From Firmicutes bacterium CAG:345 (GTDB taxonomy: Bacteria; Bacillota_I; Bacilli_A; RFN20; CAG-288), in the NCBI GenBank assembly GCA_000433315.1, contig FR893375.1:1-64000 (forward strand): 64,000 nucleotides of DNA, given 5' to 3'. The translations under genes and the position numbers were made by a program. Under the pieces are notes generated by a model, which made no database searches, was not told the DNA's origin, and saw only the letters and a list, made by a program, of their open reading frames with translations. This document shows positions 61,266 to 64,000 of this stretch, piece after piece. The first letter of the stretch is position 1; each line of letters starts with the position of its first letter.

Positions 61266-62345
61266 CTATATTTCAAAATCACCTTTTTTAATAATTCCTA
61301 GTTTTCTAAATAATAAATCAAATAAGAAAACTAAAATTATTGGAGCTATAAAATGAAGAACTAAAATTCCAATATAAGCCATAGGATTATTATATCCCAT
61401 ACTCTCTAAAGTTCCTAATTGTCCAACAAGTCCACACGTTCCCATTCCAGCACCTGCAGGTGTAGATGTCATTTTAAATACTGCTGTTGAAATAGGGCCT
61501 AAAATAGCACTTGTTAATATAGTTGGAAGCCAAATAACTGGCTTTTTTAATATATTTTTAAATTGAAGCATTGAAGTCCCAATTCCAATAGATATAACTT
61601 TTCCAATATTGTTATCTCTGATAGATTGCACAGCAAATCCAATCATTTGCACCGAGCATCCGACAACCGCTGCACCACCAGGAATTCCTCCAAGTGATAA
61701 AGCTATTGCTATAGCTGCTGAAGAAATAGGAGCAGTTAAAGCCATTCCCATAATTACAGCAATAACAATTCCCATTGGAATTGGAGCATATTCTGTTGCA
61801 GTATTAATAAGCCATTGAATTCCATAAATTATCTGATTCAATGGAAATTCTAATGCACACCCAACAGCATATCCAATTATAATCATAAAAAATGGTATTA
61901 AAAGAATATCGACTGGTGTTTTTTTCTTAAAAATCAAACGATATATTTCTATAGCAGCAATTACAGCAAAATAAATTAATAAAGGATTATTATTCGCCTT
62001 GCCACCAGTAAAACTAATAGAAGCACTTAACGCCCCAACAGCAGTCGCAGCAATTACTGGGAGTGGTTCTAATTTCAATGCTAATGCAATACCACATCCA
62101 ATTCCAGGAGCCATCAACCCCTGTAAAATGCTTCCGATATTAATAATAAAATCAACATTAGATAATTGGCCTATCTGCTTTATTATCGTGCCCACAATAA
62201 GCGTGGCAAAAAGACCATAAGCCATCCCATTAGTCGTTTTTATCACATAATTTAATATTTTCTTTCCTAACTCTTTCCAATTTATTTTCTTTTTTGAAGA
62301 AAGATTTTGGTCATTATTCTGTTCTATTTGTTGTTTTTCTTCCAT
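61266..62345 (-). CDS. PTS EIIC-like membrane transporter (PTS_EIIC_2 type)
   Basis: The protein is 359 residues with a polar N-terminus and about nine membrane segments rich in Gly, Ala and Ile. The conserved segments include GKANNNPLLIYFAVI, TAPISSAAIAIALSLGGIPGGA and STPAGAGMGTCGLVGQLGTL, as in the predicted PTS EIIC family of unknown substrate. No IIA or IIB partner is near. It starts downstream of a long untranscribed-looking stretch and ends head-on to degV. Confidence 0.75.
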   Translation of the reverse strand: MEEKQQIEQNNDQNLSSKKKINWKELGKKILNYVIKTTNGMAYGLFATLIVGTIIKQIGQLSNVDFIINIGSILQGLMAPGIGCGIALALKLEPLPVIAATAVGALSASISFTGGKANNNPLLIYFAVIAAIEIYRLIFKKKTPVDILLIPFFMIIIGYAVGCALEFPLNQIIYGIQWLINTATEYAPIPMGIVIAVIMGMALTAPISSAAIAIALSLGGIPGGAAVVGCSVQMIGFAVQSIRDNNIGKVISIGIGTSMLQFKNILKKPVIWLPTILTSAILGPISTAVFKMTSTPAGAGMGTCGLVGQLGTLESMGYNNPMAYIGILVLHFIAPIILVFLFDLLFRKLGIIKKGDFEI

Positions 62346-62415
62346 ATGTCCCTCATTTTCAAAAAAAATTATAAACTTTATCTATTAATAAGTATATATT
62401 TATTATCTATTATTC

Positions 62416-62460
62416 AAAAAAAGTGTTGAGTAATAGAATAATATTTCTATCTTTCAACAC
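62416..62460 (-). terminator. terminator of the lipid kinase operon
   Basis: On the minus strand GTGTTGA (62460-62454) pairs with TCAACAC (62429-62423) around an AT-rich inner hairpin, then seven T. Confidence 0.8.
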
Positions 62461-62470
62461 AATTTATAAA

Positions 62471-63325
62471 TTATTTTGTATGAACAATATATGAGGTTAC
62501 ACCAAGAATTGTCTCACCATCAATTTGAAGTGAACGAGGTGAATTAAATTCAACTTTGATTGTGTTTCCAGAAAATATTGAAACATTTTTCTTATATTTA
62601 ACATGTTCACCTTTAAATATTTTAGAAAATATAATCAACGTTTTTAATCGACTATACCCATGCATAACCATACAAGAAACTTTTTTATCACTAGAATTAC
62701 GATCTTGAAGCGGAGTAACTTTCATACCTCCACCATAATATTTTCCCTTCATAGTAGGAGCGAGCCAAGCTTTTTTTATAGTAACAGGTTTATTGTCATC
62801 AACTGTAACAGTTGCTGTTGTGCTCTTATAAAACATTAACATTCCTTTAATGGCAATAGAAGCATAATTAACATTTTTAGTTGATGCTCTTTGAATTTCA
62901 TCACCTTTTTCACAGCAATAACCATCTATTCCAAATCCAACACCATTAATAAAGCGATAATCTTTTCCTTTAACAGTTACTATTGGTAAATCCTTGATAA
63001 ATTCATTAATTCTTACTGCTCTAGAATCTTCAAAATTTGCTACATCAGTATAAAAATCATTTCCAGATCCAGAAGGACAATAATCTATTTCACATTTAAT
63101 ATCAAGATTACCTATTTCATTGACGAAATGATTAAGTGTTCCATCGCCACCTGTTAAAATTACTTTATCCTCTATACTTTTTTCTTCTAAATATTTTTTC
63201 AAATCAACAATTTTTGTCAAATCTTCGAAAACGGAATCACTAGAAATTTTACCTTCTAATGCTTTTCTAGAGTTTTCTTCACCTTTATGATTATTAGCTA
63301 ATGAATTAAAAAGAACGTATGTCAT
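62471..63325 (-). CDS. diacylglycerol kinase catalytic-domain (YegS/DgkB-like) lipid kinase
   Basis: The protein is 284 residues. The N-terminal kinase part has VILTGGDGTLNHFVNEIGNLD (GGDGT) near residue 55 and DYCPSGSGNDFYTDVANF (PxGxxNDF). A C-terminal beta domain with PTMKGKYYGGGMKVTPLQ follows. Such enzymes phosphorylate diacylglycerol or related lipids. The gene touches the upstream acyltransferase gene, so both act in phosphatidic-acid metabolism. Confidence 0.88.
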   Translation of the reverse strand: MTYVLFNSLANNHKGEENSRKALEGKISSDSVFEDLTKIVDLKKYLEEKSIEDKVILTGGDGTLNHFVNEIGNLDIKCEIDYCPSGSGNDFYTDVANFEDSRAVRINEFIKDLPIVTVKGKDYRFINGVGFGIDGYCCEKGDEIQRASTKNVNYASIAIKGMLMFYKSTTATVTVDDNKPVTIKKAWLAPTMKGKYYGGGMKVTPLQDRNSSDKKVSCMVMHGYSRLKTLIIFSKIFKGEHVKYKKNVSIFSGNTIKVEFNSPRSLQIDGETILGVTSYIVHTK

Positions 63326-64000
63326 TTAAACCTCCTTTTCGTTTTTTAAATCTTCATCTATAATATTTCTTACTTTTTCAGATAATTCTATAGTATTCAT
63401 TGTTCGAATATCATCATATAAAACATCGATGATATCCATCTCTACAATTGTTCTTTTAAAAGGAAAATTTTTATGAATTTTTTCAGTATTCTTCATGCTG
63501 ACAATAACTATTGGTTTTTGTGCCACTGTAGCAATTTTAAAGCTTCCTGGTTTAAATTCTCCTAATTTACCATCTAACGATCTTGTTCCTTCAGGAAATA
63601 TACCTATATTAGTAATATTATTTTCTAATAAATCAATAGCTTTATAAATAGTTTTAATACCTTCTCTTAAAGATTCTCTATTCAATTTTAGATATAAATT
63701 TCTATTCATATATCTATTTCCAAAAGGGATTTTAAAATTCGAAGGCTTAGAAATATAAGCGATATTATAATCTTTTAGTACATAACTTTGGATCATATTG
63801 TCAAATTTTGAACGATGATTGCTAACCAAAAGGAAATGAGTATCTTCAGGCATTTTCTCTAATCCTTTAACCTTTATAGTAATTCTACCGCAACCTATTA
63901 AACAGCTATATCCCAAATTGAACATAAAATGATAAAACTTACTTATAGATTTATATTGTTTTGTTTTAGAACATGTAAATGACATTCCAAAAACAAACAA
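63326..64000 (-). CDS. plsC: 1-acyl-sn-glycerol-3-phosphate acyltransferase (PlsC), cut or nearly cut by the window edge
   Basis: At least 224 residues are present, and the open frame reaches the right edge. Motifs of the acyltransferase family are clear: VSNHRSKFDNM (NHxxxxD), FPEGTRSLDGKLGEFKPGS (FPEGTR), and PIVIVSMKNT. It adds the second acyl chain to lysophosphatidic acid at the membrane. A reasonable start (ATG at about 63985, MSFTCSKTK) is inside the window, but the true start may be outside. It overlaps or abuts the lipid kinase gene. Confidence 0.85.
   Translation of the reverse strand: MFVFGMSFTCSKTKQYKSISKFYHFMFNLGYSCLIGCGRITIKVKGLEKMPEDTHFLLVSNHRSKFDNMIQSYVLKDYNIAYISKPSNFKIPFGNRYMNRNLYLKLNRESLREGIKTIYKAIDLLENNITNIGIFPEGTRSLDGKLGEFKPGSFKIATVAQKPIVIVSMKNTEKIHKNFPFKRTIVEMDIIDVLYDDIRTMNTIELSEKVRNIIDEDLKNEKEV

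Noticed and set aside
63326..64000. Treating the first codon at 64000 as the true start of plsC
   Set aside because: It is a TTG at the window edge, so the frame may extend beyond; the gene is recorded as possibly partial.

Overview
The window is very AT-rich chromosomal DNA from an uncultured Bacillota, most likely a reduced Bacilli lineage near the Mollicutes, Erysipelotrichia or RF39 groups. The evidence is Bacillus-like gene order in two places (ylbD-ylbE-ylbF, and rqcP-yabP-yabQ-divIC-spoIIE-tilS), Gram-positive ECF and F-ATPase operons, lipoproteins with serine-rich linkers, and use of UGA as a stop rather than as tryptophan. The taxonomic placement is inference.

Region 1 (1-4740) is accessory and partly decayed. 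It holds a gene tail at the left edge, a lipoprotein gene with a poly-A frameshift, remnants of a membrane-protein gene and of a winged-helix regulator, a GNAT acetyltransferase, an imperfect tRNA-Glu(CUC), a RhuM-Fic protein in an operon with an HTH-flavoprotein fusion, and a small gene broken by an in-frame stop. Region 2 (4.8-8.5 kb) is a tRNA-modification and sulfur-transfer operon (tcdA, cysteine desulfurase, ttcA-like) followed by a HAD phosphatase. Region 3 (8.5-22.3 kb) looks like surface and carbohydrate biology: a GH3 glucosidase, two serine-rich lipoproteins, a second SGNH hydrolase, a binding-protein ABC transporter and a class II aldolase, linked by CcpA/LacI-type operators.

Region 4 (22.3-32 kb) has an SPFH protein behind a possible structured RNA, then an RsmB-like protein that has lost both catalytic cysteines, rlmN, a PP2C phosphatase with a short Ser/Thr kinase, rsgA and rpe, then def and ylbDEF. 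Region 5 (32-45.8 kb) has an M6-type protease, an aspartokinase, the rqcP-yabPQ-divIC-spoIIE-tilS block, and a leftward operon (dCMP deaminase, EcfA1, EcfA2, EcfT, truA, PHP phosphatase, cardiolipin synthase). Region 6 (46-64 kb) has yebC-ung, two large ABC ATPase-permease fusions, the complete atpIBEFHAGDC operon, a short DapA-like protein, tRNA-Val and tRNA-Thr, a DegV protein, an EIIC-like membrane protein, and a lipid kinase-acyltransferase pair cut by the right edge.

The points most worth a second look are: (i) at least four genes have a -10 box followed 6-7 nt later by the start codon, so leaderless mRNAs look common; (ii) the ATP synthase c subunit has two carboxylates (E29 and E62), a Na+-type signature; (iii) the RsmB pseudoenzyme; (iv) the RhuM-Fic and HTH-flavoprotein pair; (v) a ~360-nt possible structured RNA at 23.49-23.85 kb; and (vi) three genes (a lipoprotein, ylbE and yabQ) are each out of frame by one base in a homopolymer. 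No CRISPR array, intact prophage, insertion sequence or rRNA operon was seen.
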